Assembly: GCF_037325665.1 (NCBI RefSeq)
Contig: NC_090260.1
Coordinates: 34,434,444 to 34,498,443, forward strand
DNA length: 64,000 nucleotides
Direction of reading: 5' to 3'
Origin: Littorina saxatilis
Lineage: Eukaryota > Mollusca > Gastropoda > Littorinimorpha > Littorinidae
Shown here: positions 11,003 to 23,400 of the stretch, in pieces
Layout: every line of letters starts with the position of its first letter
Position numbering within the stretch: the first letter of the stretch is position 1
Translations under genes and position numbers: made by a program
The notes under the pieces: model-generated
What the model saw: only the letters and a program-made list of their open reading frames with translations
Database searches by the model: none
Told to the model about the DNA's origin: nothing

Positions 11003-12440
11003 GAATGGCCCCTAATATGGACCACTTTTTGTTTATTGCTGATAACTAGCTTGTTTTCTTGCGAAGAAGTTTCATTTTGTGGTTGGTAGTCCTTCTCTCT
11101 TAGTTTAACCGTTAGGCCTAATTAGAGTGAAATAGCTTTGATAGACCTTCAGCAAAAATTAAATACAGAAAAAATTCACAAATGGTCCAAATTAGGAATC
11201 ACTGTAAAAAGCCCCCTATACTTCAAAATAACATGATACAACTTAGTGTGCAAGTCAGACTAATTCAAATATGCTTTAGATTTAGCTGTTTTGGGTTGAT
11301 GAGAGCATTATTTGAAGCACACCAGGAAACTGAAGAAGCTTATCAAAAACAGAGTGAAAATAAGTGAAATTATCAACTTAAAAAAAAAGACTATTTATTA
11401 TATTTTTTTGATATCTTGAGGGCTAGTTATAGGTTATTTTCAGCAAGCTTCTTAATGAATTAATTAAAATTGCCTTTAGTTTTTATTTTCTTCGATTTGT
11501 TGAAGGTGGTCCATATTAGGAGACTCACACATACTAGGTTCTGCTATTATTTTTTGTTTGCAGTAGAAACTCGGGGTACACACTGTTAAAATGTAACGAA
11601 TACTGTCTTAGCTGTCATATATAGCCATTTTTGTGTCATGAAAGCTTTGGCTGTGGACAGAAACGAGTCCGTTTTAGGCGGCAAATTTAGAGTGAACCCT
11701 GGCAAAAGTGAAAACAAGTCGCGTAAGGCGAAATTACAACATTTAGTCAAGCTGTCGAACTAACAGAATGAAACTGAACTCACTGCATTTTTTACAGCAA
11801 GAGCGTATACTCGTAGCATCGTCAGTCCACCGCTCGATGCAAAGGCAGTAAAATTGACAAGAAGAGCGGGGTAGTAGTTGCGCTGAGAAGGATAGCACGC
11901 TTTTCTTTATCTCTATTCTTTTTAACTTTCTGAGCGTGTTTTTAATCCAAACATATCACATCTATATGTTTTTGGAATCAGGAACCCACAAGGAATAAGA
12001 TGAAATTGTTTTTAAATCGATTTCGGAAATTTTATTTTAATAATAATTTTTATATTTTTAATTTTCAGAGCTTGTTTTTAATCCGAATATAACATATTTA
12101 TATGTTTTTGGAATCAGAAAATGATGAAGAATAAGATGAACGTAAATTTGGATCGTTTTAAAAACAAATTTTTTTTTAAACAATTTTCAGATGTTTAATG
12201 ACCAAAGTCATTGATTAATTTTTAAGCCACCAAGCTGAAATGCAATACTGAAGTCCGGCCTTCGTCGAAGATTGCTTGGCCGCCTCAACTTTTACAAAAA
12301 GCCGGATATGACGTCATCAAAGGTATTTATCGAAAAAAAGAAAAAAACGTCCGGGGATATCATTCCCAGAAACTCTCATGTCAAATTTCATACAGATCGG
12401 TCCAGTAGTTTGGTCTGAATCGCTCTACACACACACACGC

Positions 12441-12471
<31 letters not shown>

Positions 12472-12727
12472 CACACACATACACCACGACCCTCGTCTCG
12501 ATTCCCCCTCTGCGTTAAAACATTTAGTCAAAACTTGACTAAATGTAAAAAGCGAAAAAGCCTGACGGTTTTGAGGTTTGTGTTTCTGCAACTGTTTTGA
12601 CATGTGCAACTTATCCAGAGAGGGTCAATAAAGCGAATGAAATTGTTTTGAGCGCTCTAGCGCCGTTAGTTTGTCAGAACAGGAGGTGGTCCATATTAGG
12701 AGCCGGTCCATATTAGGAGCCTTTCCC
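11003..12727. mobile_element. TA-flanked DNA transposon with nested insertion
   Basis: The left end reads 'gaggaatggcccctaatatg'; the right end, reverse complemented, reads 'ggggaaaggctcctaatatg'. TA dinucleotides flank both ends. 'Ggtccatattagga' repeats occur at 11505 and twice near the right end. The TA target and end structure suggest a Tc1/mariner-pogo type non-autonomous element, which is inference. No intact transposase frame is visible. It is interrupted by the element at 11706-12548. Confidence 0.6.
11706..12548 (+). mobile_element. TTTAGTCAAG-ended non-autonomous element, nested copy
   Basis: It begins 'acaagtcgcgtaaggcgaa' with atttagtcaag and ends with a short hairpin of TTTAGTCAA and TTGACTAAA. 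The interior contains 'catatctatatgtttttgga'-like blocks, tgacgtcat and 'atcggtccagtagtttggt'. Length is about 840 bp, close to the copies at 21908-22796 and 39762-40608. No coding frame; class unassigned. Confidence 0.75.
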
Positions 12728-12734
12728 CTACAAC

Positions 12735-12795
12735 AGCGCATTTTGCGACAGACTCTAACAGCTGACTTTGGAAACTTCAACAGCGCTTCTTTTGC
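12735..12795. repeat. Right part of the split ~30-bp tandem repeat
   Basis: Units such as 'acagcgcattttgcgacaga' continue the array at 10715-11000. Confidence 0.6.
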
Positions 12796-13100
12796 GCTTT
12801 ATCCCACGCACAACAAGTGACCATGCAAGCCACAAACTTGATACAAAAAAATCCAGGACAGCCAAATCGGTTATTTTGTGTGACGTCAGAAATGGACCAG
12901 TTATATGCACTTATTGTCCGCTAGGTGAGGTCACCATTTGGACAGAAAACTAAATGAAGGGGGCTGAGAACTGGGTCTCGTAGCAAGCAGCTGGATAATG
13001 TGACGCAGACATATGTCCCTGTCACTGCTGACTGATGTGAGAAAGGGGAAAGGGGGACACTGTCTCACACTCTCACACATTGAGACACACCGACATGGAG

Positions 13101-13256
<156 letters not shown>

Positions 13257-13259
13257 GAA

Positions 13260-14210
13260 TTTGTGAGAGTCCCAATGAGTCTCAATACTTTCAAAAAAAT
13301 ACCTTTCACTGTATTTAATGTTAAATTACGAAAAAGTGACAGTGATGGAAGTCAGTAAAATTGGCAAGTCTGGCAGCAGAACAAAACTCGGATGTGTTTT
13401 GAGCGGCAGAGGATGCTGAGATGGTCGGTGTGACAGCAAGCTGGGGAAAAAACAGGAGATGATATCTAAAGAAAAACAAATATTCTGACTGGCACTGACA
13501 CATCTCCTGCCAATATTTGCCGCAGATAATTAGTTTTCCATCAGCAATACATTCCTTTTTTTTCTCTGACACATCTTTTTTTTTTTTTGTAATGTCTCTT
13601 AAAGTCTAATTCTTCAGTGGAAACCTTTACAATAGACCGTTTGTTGTTTGTCTTTTTGGAGGAGGCCGTGGGGAGAGGGATGAGGGAGGGAGGGAGGGGG
13701 TAGGGTGTGGGGGGGGGTTGCAATGACACGCTAAATCTCCGTTTTTTATACCTTTCTTCTTTTTCACTTTCGATTGAGCTTTTATGTTGTTATGTGTTTG
13801 TTTGTTTGTTTGTTTGTTTGTTTGTTTCTACATGTATCTTCTTTTCGCACTCTTAACACGTGCCATATGCAAACACAGCCACCATATATTTCAAAATCTA
13901 GCGATCCAGCTTAAATTCCCTCAAAACAGAACATTTTGACGCGTCACAGAATCACAACCTCCCTGGTCTGTTATTTCTATCCGAAACATACAGCTTATAT
14001 TTCAGGGAAAACAATCGGTGCCGCTGACGAGCTTGGCATGGCATACGATCCTGGAAAATTCTGCAAGCCCCGTTACAAGATGGGCTTTGATGAGGAAAGG
14101 TCGAGCAAGCCTGCCACGATTACTTGCTTGCCATCCCTGGAGAAAAAGAACCCAAATGTGTTTAAATTAGAAGTTGATTTTACAATACGTGCGCACATCG
14201 ACGCTAGCAC
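13260..14210. other. Intergenic, no gene recognised
   Basis: Contains a (TTTG)n run at 13796-13828. A 112-codon + frame at 13936-14274 ends in the CA tract and has no recognisable domain. Confidence 0.45.
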
Positions 14211-14212
14211 TG

Positions 14213-14215
<3 letters not shown>

Positions 14216-14271
<56 letters not shown>

Positions 14272-14284
14272 TAACATGCACAAA

Positions 14285-14330
<46 letters not shown>

Positions 14331-14468
14331 CATGCACAAACACACACACACACATACTAACATGCACAAACACACACACACACACACACATACACACACT
14401 AATATGCACAAACACACACACACACACACACACACTGACACACACACAAACGCACGCGCACAAACGCA

Positions 14469-14524
<56 letters not shown>
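14216..14524. repeat. (CA)n compound microsatellite
   Basis: About 310 bp of CA with a recurring TAACATGCACAAA insert (four occurrences, one as TAATATG), followed by CAGACAGA units to about 14565. Confidence 0.95.
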
Positions 14525-14528
<4 letters not shown>

Positions 14529-14762
14529 AACACAGACAGACAGACATGCAGACAGACAGACGCACGGAGATAGACAGGTAACAGACAATCATTTGGACCC
14601 CACACAATTGTCTTACCATTCCATACAACAAACACAGTGTTTGTGATAAACACACTTTGAACCTCAGACCATCGGAAAAGACCTTCTACGTTACATCAGA
14701 CACTCTGAACTTCTCCGATAACACCAAAAAAGTTGCGCAGAATTTTTAGAAAGGAGGGGGGG

Positions 14763-14962
14763 NNNNNNNNNNNNNNNNNNNNNNNNNNNNNNNNNNNNNN
14801 NNNNNNNNNNNNNNNNNNNNNNNNNNNNNNNNNNNNNNNNNNNNNNNNNNNNNNNNNNNNNNNNNNNNNNNNNNNNNNNNNNNNNNNNNNNNNNNNNNNN
14901 NNNNNNNNNNNNNNNNNNNNNNNNNNNNNNNNNNNNNNNNNNNNNNNNNNNNNNNNNNNNNN
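14763..14962. other. Assembly gap of 200 N
   Basis: A run of exactly 200 N, a usual placeholder for a gap of unknown size. It is preceded by a poly-G run and followed immediately by a tandemly duplicated segment. Confidence 0.98.
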
Positions 14963-15790
14963 CCTGTCAAACGGGATTGAGAATTTTAGAGCTTATTTCT
15001 TAGCCCTATATTATCTGTTGTGGCTTCTCAAATGCCAGAACATACTGACAGACAAAAGCCGCTAGACCCCATCACAAACAGAACTCTACAATCCACAGGT
15101 TTTTGCCCACACACACACACACAAACACACACACAGAGAAGCCGTATATATATATATATGTATATCTATATCTATAAATATATAGAGATAGGTGAGAGTG
15201 TATTTTTCGCGTGGCTATAAATTGATTCGACCTTTTCACTTTGACAGTAAGAACAACTTACGGGTGCAAGGGAAGCGTTCTGGACAGCGCAGTGACATTC
15301 TAAAAATAGTTACTCAGAAACGGGAATTTGGGGTGAACGGCGCGAGACAGAGACAGACAGCGTGGCGGTTCACCACAATCACCTTTGAAGGCGAAGTCCT
15401 GTCAAACGGGATTGAGAATTTTAGAGCTTATTTCTTGGCCCTATATTATCTGCTGTGGCTTCTCACATGCCAGAACATACAGACAGACAAAAGCCGCTAG
15501 ACCACATCACAAACAGAACTCTACAATACACAGGTTTTTGCCCACACACACACACAAACACCCACACACACAGAGAAGCCGTATATATATATGCATATCT
15601 GTATCTATAAATATATAGAGATAGGTGAGAGTGTATTTTTCGCGTGGCTATAAATTGATTCGACCTTTTCACTTTGACAGTAAGAACAACTTACGGGTGC
15701 AAGGGAAGCGTTGTGGACAGCGCAGTGGACAGCGCAGTGACATTCTAAAAATAGTAATAGTAACTTAGAACTGAACGGGAAAGCCACACG
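14963..15790. repeat. Tandem duplication (~436-bp unit) abutting the gap
   Basis: The segment starting 'cctgtcaaacgggattgaga' occurs at 14963 and again at 15399. Both copies carry 'ccagaacatac', a CA/TA microsatellite and 'tttttcgcgtggctataaat'. The first copy starts at the gap edge, so further copies may be hidden in the gap. The second copy ends with a short 'cagcgcagtggacagcgcag' repeat. Confidence 0.85.
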
Positions 15791-15879
15791 AAGGAAGGGA
15801 GATAAACGCCAAACACTGGAGAAGATAAGGAAGAGTTACTTATAATGGTGAAATGAACACAAAAACGAAAATGAGTTCA

Positions 15880-16255
15880 GCGCTGCGCGCTGAGAGCACG
15901 TGTTGAAATATCTCATCGATGATATTGTGTCCGGGGTGTAGCTGAATACGGTGTCCAAATTTGAAAAAGATCCACCGAGAACTTTGGCGTTGTGATGTGG
16001 TGTAGCGGCTATGGTGTGTCGGTATGGGGGCCCGGGTAGCTGAGGTGGAACCAAAATAGCTGAGGTGGAACCAAAATCGGTTCCGCGCTGCGCGCTGAGA
16101 GCACGTGTTGAAATATCGACCAGGTTGTGTCGTGTCCCGGGTCTACCTGAATATGCCCACCAAATTTGAAGCAGATCCATCGAGAACTTTGGCCGTGCAT
16201 CGCGCACAGACAGATACACAGACACACAGACACACAGACACACAGACACTAGTCG
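15880..16255. repeat. Directly repeated ~200-bp unit
   Basis: 'Gcgctgcgcgctgagagcac' occurs at about 15881 and 16086. Each is followed by related 'ccaaatttgaa..agatcca.cgagaactttgg' sequence. A CAGACACA microsatellite closes it. Confidence 0.6.
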
Positions 16256-16596
16256 TATATATATATATATATCACTATAGTTGTGAGCATTGGAGTACAG
16301 TGCTGTTTTTTAATTTATTTTTTGCTGTTGATGTCTCACAGAGGTCTAGGCAATATATATATATATATATACGGATTTAGCCCCATGTGAGCTTTGTTGT
16401 CACACTGAATCTGAAGATTACACTCTTCTTTCAGTATAAACTATAATATACATATGTCACTGTGTGATGTTGGTGTAACTTCCTGGGGGCTATGTAGGGA
16501 GGTATAGCCAGTCCGATTTAATTGATAATTTATGCTACATCATCAGACTTCCAGTCACTGATACAGATAAGATTTAAGGATACAGAATTAAAAATA

Positions 16597-17019
16597 CCGT
16601 GACCCCCCCCCCCCCCCTCCTATTTTAAGACCCCCAAAATCTGAGAATATGTGACCCTCCACCACGAAATGAGTCGCATGTCACCTCGCACAGTTCTGCG
16701 CTAGGCTTAGTATAAGTCCGGGGAGTGTCTGGTAAAAGTGTGAGAGTCACCTTAGTCACAGGCTTATAACTCAAACAGTTTTCGCTATTTTCTAAAACGG
16801 TTTTCACCACTGGATAGAGCATAAAAAACTCTTTAGAAAAATGTAAAAATATGAAAATCATGCAAAGGTGACATGCGACTCATTCCGTGGTGGAGGGTCA
16901 CATATGAGGTCTTACAAAGGAGATGGTCTTGAAATGGAGGTCAATTTTTTAGCGGTCAGGAACAGACCCAGAAAAGCAAGCTCTTAAAATGAAGGGTTTT
17001 AAAAAGGGGGGTTCCACTG
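16597..17019. mobile_element. Pogo-like MITE (CAGTGGAACC family) with nested MITE
   Basis: The family pattern is TA-CAGTGGAACCCCC, 'ttaagacctccaaaatctga', then the mirrored arm and 'gggggttccactg'. Here the left end is decayed to ccgtgacccccc and the right end is 'ggggggttccactgca'. The 253-bp MITE at 16650-16902 sits inside the left arm. Confidence 0.6.
16650..16902. mobile_element. 253-bp MITE with TGTGACCCTCC ends, copy 2
   Basis: Inverted copy of the element at 1606-1860. It is flanked by TA on both sides (16648-16649 and 16903-16904), which supports a TA target site. Confidence 0.8.
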
Positions 17020-17351
17020 CACTAACAATACAACACAACTTTCTGTAGAACCTGGTTCCTACTAATCTTAGCTTGACTGAGAGCTTGCATGTTTACACTT
17101 AATTTTCCTGTCTCTAAAAGTAAAACACAGTTTAATTGCACACACTATACCATTCCTTACAATTGCCTAGTTAGGGGGGATTAGGTAATTGTAAAGTATG
17201 GTAAGTATGCTTATTAAAACTAGATATGTGTCACATTTCTCAACTCTTTTCTTGTTCTTTTTTCTGTTGAAAAACAGGTCTACATCGCTTATCTACCAAG
17301 GTCATACATTTTCATCGCTGACGTCGACAGATCTTCACCTCATCGGACACC

Positions 17352-17430
17352 ATGAGCCTCGAGAGTCCAGACAACGAGAAAAATTTCCCGGGTTTGTACA
17401 AACAAGGGAGCCTATCGGAGCCAGCCACAG
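17352..17430 (+). CDS. RALBP1: RALBP1 coding exon 1
   Basis: Start ATG in the context cacc-ATG-ag. Contains FPGLYKQG, matching the FPGLYRTG region near the human N-terminus. Donor ACAG|GTAGAC, ending phase 1. A likely acceptor (aaaacag at 17272-17278) shows that this exon begins with 5' UTR. Confidence 0.85.
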
Positions 17431-20400
17431 GTAGACAGTTATGGGCCTTGTATTTGCTGTGACCCGTGTAGTGAATCCTGCATGGGCATGGACGTATGGT
17501 CAAGTCTACGTGTTGTGAAGCCTGAATTATGTCCCTTGTAAAGTTAGACTGAATTGTTTCGAGTGTAGACCGGTCTTCTGTCGTATCGATCTTAGAGTAC
17601 AGATCTCTATCAAAACTTGTGATTTCAGTCTAGGCATGGTATGTTTTTGTCATACTGATTTTTTCCTTGCGATATCTGTCCAGTTTAAATTGTTTGAAGT
17701 GATGTTTTAAGTTTAATGTGAGAGGTTATTGTAATCTGATTCAAGAAATTTGAAGCTTGAAAAAATAAATGAATAAGAGTAAATGTGACCGCATGCGAAA
17801 TGTTATAATTTTGGCATTTAGTTCAAAGTTCTGTGTTGAAAAAGGTGTTTTTTTAAATGATAAAACTGATATATGATATATTGTGATCTTCTTCAAAGTA
17901 CAAATTTGACTTCAATCTGTGATACTCTTTTTAAGGAAAAAACAAGTCTTCATGCAGTAAAATCATAATTGGAGTTTCATTTGTAGTACATGTGTACTTC
18001 ATTTGACTGTTTTGCATTGTAACAAGCATGTAGTTTGCATCTCTTGATGTTGGTCGTCCCTACATTGTACATTTCTATTTTTGTAAACTAGCTGTCAGAA
18101 TCAAAGTGTCTGTAGTACAGTAGAGTACATTTGAAATACATCGCACAGTTAATTTGGTAGGGAGAATAACAAACAGTATGAATATGTTTCCAACCCCATG
18201 TCACCTGCAGTGCCTATGCCAGAGTTTTGTCCAGCGGAGGGAGCATGAAAAAACTTTTTTCAGAAAATGTGTTTGTAACTGTAAGTAAATGTAAAAGATC
18301 CTATAGATGTCAACCTTGGTGGCTCAGTACTTCTATATATTTTAGAGAGCGTTTGAATGAAAGACGTACAGAGTGTGAGTGTGTGTGTATGTGTTATAGT
18401 GAGACTCCCCTTTGAAATTTGAAGACCTCAAAAAATTAATCTTTAAAAAAAATCAGATCTTGTAAAGGAGAAAGTTTTGATCTGGAGGTACATTTATACA
18501 TGTAATGAACAGAAAATCTGAGAATAAAACAAGGTATTTCAGAGGTGATAGGTCTTAAATTGGAAGTAGATTGGGGGGTGGGGGGGGGGGGGGGGGGGGG
18601 GGGGCTAGAAGGGGGTTTTCACTGTACTCTTTTTTTTACTCTGTCTTTCTGCTGGTCTGTCTGGAAATCTCTAAGTGTGATTATTATTATAGTTGTTAGT
18701 AGTTTGACTGGTCATTTTTAGCTGTAGATAATGAAAAGATGCATGACCCTGTTTCAGTCTGGATGTCTGTTTTCTTGAAATCTTCTCTTTAGAAATAAAG
18801 ATGTCATAATCTGCATGCACATGAACTGGTGTACGCATGTGTATTTTTTTTCTCAATTTAGCAACCACATTGTTCACAGTCCTTTTGTCTTTCTGTGTTT
18901 TTCTCTGTTCCTTTCTGTCGGACTGTCCTATCCAGTATTGTACCCTTAGTTACTATCTTCTGAACGGCATAATTGAACGTACGGTTTACCAGTTGTGTAT
19001 CATTGTCTCTGTAGATCTTGCAGCAATGTCGACCACAGTCATGCATCTTTTCCATGGCTGAAAAGCAATTTGAAAGCATGCCTGTTGCTGTAGAAATAGG
19101 ATGTTTCCAGAGAGCTACAGCAGAACGTCCCCCTTTTTCTTCTTCTTCTTCTGCGTTCGTGGGCTGAAACTCCCACGTACACTCGGTTTTTTTGCACCAG
19201 TGGAATTTTACGTGTATGATCGTTTTTTACCCTGCCATTTAGGCAGCCATACACCGTTTTCGGAGGAGTCCCCCTTTTAAGACCGTGCTTTTTCAAATTT
19301 TCTGTTCAAAGGGTCTGTCAATTTACCCACATTTACCTACCTCCCTTTAACTTCTTCTTCTTCTTCTGCGTTCGTGGGCTGAAACTCCCACGTACACTCG
19401 TGTTTTTGCACGAGTGGAATTTTACGTGTATGACTGTTTTTACCCCACCATTTAGGCAGCCATTCGTCGCTTTTGGAGGAAGCATGCTGGGTATTTTCGT
19501 GTTTCTATAACCCACCGAACTCTGACATGGATTACAGGATCCTTTCCGTGCGCACTTGGTCTTGTGCTTGCGTGTACACACGAAGGGGGATAAGCCACAA
19601 GCAGGTCTGCACATAAGTTGACCCGGGAGATCGGAAAAATCTCCACACTTAACCCATCAGGCGGCCACGGCCGGGATTCGAACCCTCGACCTTCCGATTA
19701 AGAGGCCGGCGTCTTACCACCCCGCCACAGCGCCCGTCCCTCCCTTTAACAACCTGAACCTGATTTTCTCAAATTTGTTAGGGTTTAAATGTTAGGGTTT
19801 AAATGGGGGGGTTTCAGTCTAGGATTAGATGCAAGGGAGAGAAAAATCATACTCAGTACATGTATGCATCTTATTAGTCAATCCCGGTACGGTATCCTTT
19901 CCAATAACATCACTTCTTGCACAGACAGTGTATATACATTAACAAAATAAAACTCACTTTTATTTCAATTTCCATATCTATCCACTTTGTTGGATTTGTT
20001 TAGTCTTCGGTGGTTTAGAGGATTTATTTTGTTTGTAATTTGAAAACAATTATTCAGTTAATACATATTTTATTATTCACTTCCTTTTTACATTTAGTCA
20101 AGTTTTGACTAAATGTTTTAACGTAGAGGGGGGAATCGAGACGAGGGTCGTGGTGTATGTGCGTGTGTGTGTGCGTGTGTGTGTGTGTGTGTCTGTCTGT
20201 GTGTGTGTGTAGAGCGATTCAGACTAAACTACTGGACCGATCTTTATGAAATTTGACATGAGAGTTCCTGGGTATGAAATCCCCAGACGTTTTTTTCATT
20301 TTTTGGATAAATGTCTTTTATGACGTCATATCCGGCTTTTCGTGAAAGTTGAGGCGGCACTGTCACGCTCTCATTTTTCAACCAAATTGGTTGAAATTTT

Positions 20401-23400
20401 GGTCAAGTAATCTTCGACGAAGCCCGGACTTCGGTATTGCATTTCAGCTTGGTGGCTTAAAAATTAATTAATGACTTTGGTCATTAAAAATCTGAAAATT
20501 GTAAAAAAAAATAAAAAAAAAAATTTATAAAACGATCCAAATTTACGTTCATCTTATTTTCCATCATTTTCTGATTCCAAAAACATATAAATATGTTATA
20601 TTTGGATTAAAAACAAGCTCTGAAAATTAAATATATAAAAATCATTATCAAAATTAAATTGTCGAAATCAATTTAAAAACACTTTCATCTTATTCCTTGT
20701 CGGTTCCTGATTCCAAAAACATATAGATATGATATGTTTGGATTAAAAACACGCTCAGAAAGTTAAAACAAAGAGAGGTACAGAAAAGCGTGCTATCCTT
20801 CTTAGCGCAACTACTACCCCGCTCTTCTTGTCAATGTCACTGCCTTTGCCATGAGCGGTGGACTGACGATGCTACGAGTATACGGTCTTGCTGAAAAATG
20901 GCATTGCGTTGAGTTTACAGAATACAGAATACAGAATACAGAATACAGTATTTATTGAGCCAAGTGACATTAAAAAAACATTTAAAGCACAAGGAATTTA
21001 GCGTAGTGTTGGTAAAATCACGCACACACACACACACCCACACACACACTGACACACACACACACACGCCCACACATTCACTGACATACACACCAACACA
21101 CACTCTGTGAGTTCTGTGAGTTCTGTGAGTTCGACAGCTACTTGACTAAATGTTGTATTTTCGCCTTACACGACTTGTTGTTTCTTCTCACAATCTTTCT
21201 TTCCTTCCTTCTTTTTTTCTTTCTTTTGTTCGCTTTATCATTTTGGTGTGTCACTCAGGGGGGTAGGGGGGGAGGGGTCATATAAATAATTTAAATGTCT
21301 TTGTGTGGCAGCCACCGGGGAATTTTGCTGTTACAGTATGAGCATAAACTGATTGTTCATTGACACTTTGCAGAGGAGGATGGAGAGCGAGGGGGGCTGG
21401 GAAAGAAGCGTGACTCCAGCCGCAAGAGGGACGGAAAGAAGGACAAAAAGGACAAGGGCTACACCATGTTTCAGGAGGAAGAATCAGAGGAAGAGATCGT
21501 TGTTCCTGATGACATCAAGTGAGTGGATGAATGTTCGAACCCTCCCCCCGTGTACACTACATTGGGTGTGCACGTTAAAGATCCCACGATTGACAAAAGG
21601 GTCTTTCCTGGCAAAATTGCTTAGGCACAGTTAATAATTGTCTACCTATACCCGTGTGACTTGGAATAATAGGCCGTGAAAGGTAAATATGCGCCGAAAT
21701 GGCTGCAATCTACTGGCCGTATAAAATTTCATCTCACACGGCATCACTGCAGAGCGCCTAGAACTGTACCCACGGAATATGCGCGATATAAGCCTCATTG
21801 ATTGATTGATTGATTGATTGTTCCTTTTCTGAAAGCTAGACTCACACCATATTGATACAGTGGAACCCCCCTTTTAAGACCTCCAAAATCTGAGAAAATC
21901 AGGTCTTAACAAGTCGCGTAAGGCGAAAATACAATATTTAGTCAAGTAGCTGTCGAACTCACAGAATGAAACTGAACGCAATGCCATTTTTCAGCAAGAC
22001 CGTATACTCGTAGCATCGTCAGTCCACCGCTCATGGCATGCCAAAGGCAGTGAAATTGACAAGAATAGCGGGGTAGTAGTTGCGCTAAGAAGGATAGCAC
22101 GCTTTTCTGTACCTCTCTTTGTTTTAACTTTCTGAGCGTGTTTTTAATCCAAACATATCATATCTATATGTTTTTGGAATCAGGAACCGACAAGGAATAA
22201 GATGAAAGTGTTTTTAAATTGATTTGGACAATTTAATTTTGATAATAATTTTTATATATTTAATTTTCAGAGCTTGTTTTTAATCCGAATATAACATATT
22301 TATATGTTTTTGGAATCAGCAAATGATGGAGAATAAGATAAACGTAAATTTGGATCGTTTTATAAATTTTTATTTTTTTTTACAATTTTCAGATTTTTAA
22401 TGACCAAAGTCATTAATTAATTTTTAAGCCACCAAGCTGAAATGCAATACCGAAGTCCGGGCTTCGTCGAAGATTACTTGACCAAAATTTCAACCAATTT
22501 GGTTGAAAAATGAGGGCGTGACAGTGCCGCCTCAACTTTCACGAAAAGCCGGATATGACGTCATCAAAGACATTTATCAAAAAAATGAAAAAAACGTTCG
22601 GGGATTTCATACCCAGGAACTCTCATGTCAAATTTCATAAAGATCGGTCCGGTAGTTTAGTCTGAATCGCTCTACACACACACACAGACACACACACACA
22701 CGCACACACGCACACACGCACACACGCACATACACCACGACCCTCGTTTCGATTCCCCCTCGATGTTAAAATATTTAGTCAAAACTTGACTAAATATAAA
22801 ATGGAGGGAGTCTTAAAATGGAGGTAAATTTACAGAGCAATATGAACAGAAAATCTGAATAAGCAAAGTCTTAAAATGGAGGGAGTCTTAAATTGGGGGG
22901 TCTTGAAATGGAGGTTTCACTTTGTTTGTTTGTTTGTTTGTTTGTTTGTTTGTTTGTTCATGGGCTGAAACTCCCACGGCTTTTACGTGTATGACCGTTT
23001 TTACCCCGCCATTTAGGCAGCCATACGCCACTTTCGGAGGAAGCATGCTGGGTATTTTCGTGTTTCTATAACCCACCAAACTCTGACATGGATTACAGGA
23101 TCTTTTTCGTGCGCACTTGGTCTTGTGCTTGCGTGTACACACGGGGGGTGTTCGGACACCGAGGAGAGTCTGCACACAAAGTTGACTCTGAGAAATAAAT
23201 CTCTCGCCGAACGTGGGGACGAACTCACGCTGACAGCGGCCAACTGGATACAAATCCAGCGCGCTACCGACTGAGCTACATCCCCGCCCGGAGGTTTCAC
23301 TGTATTGAATATTCTGCACTTTACCTAGCTCATTGCTTGTTCTTTTGGTTGTCTCGTTATTATTTTTATGTTCATCCACTGCAATGTCCTTGAGGTTGAC

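Larger units (their letters stand above)
17431..21373 (+). other. RALBP1 intron 1 (repeat-rich)
   Basis: 3.9 kb holding a pogo-like MITE (18397-18624), SINE pieces, and the TTTAGTCAAG element at 20092-21178. Its 17.43-18.39 kb part is plain AT-rich sequence with no feature seen. Confidence 0.6.
21858..23302. mobile_element. Pogo-like MITE with two nested insertions
   Basis: TA-flanked. The left arm 'cagtggaacccccc' plus 'ttttaagacctccaaaatct' runs to about 21907. The middle resumes at 22800-22920 and the right end 'ggaggtttcactg' closes at 23302. Inserted are a TTTAGTCAAG element (21908-22796) and a SINE (22921-23290). Confidence 0.8.

Noticed and set aside
13936-14274. 112-codon + strand frame
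   Set aside because: It ends inside a CA tract, has no recognisable domain and no supporting splice signals.
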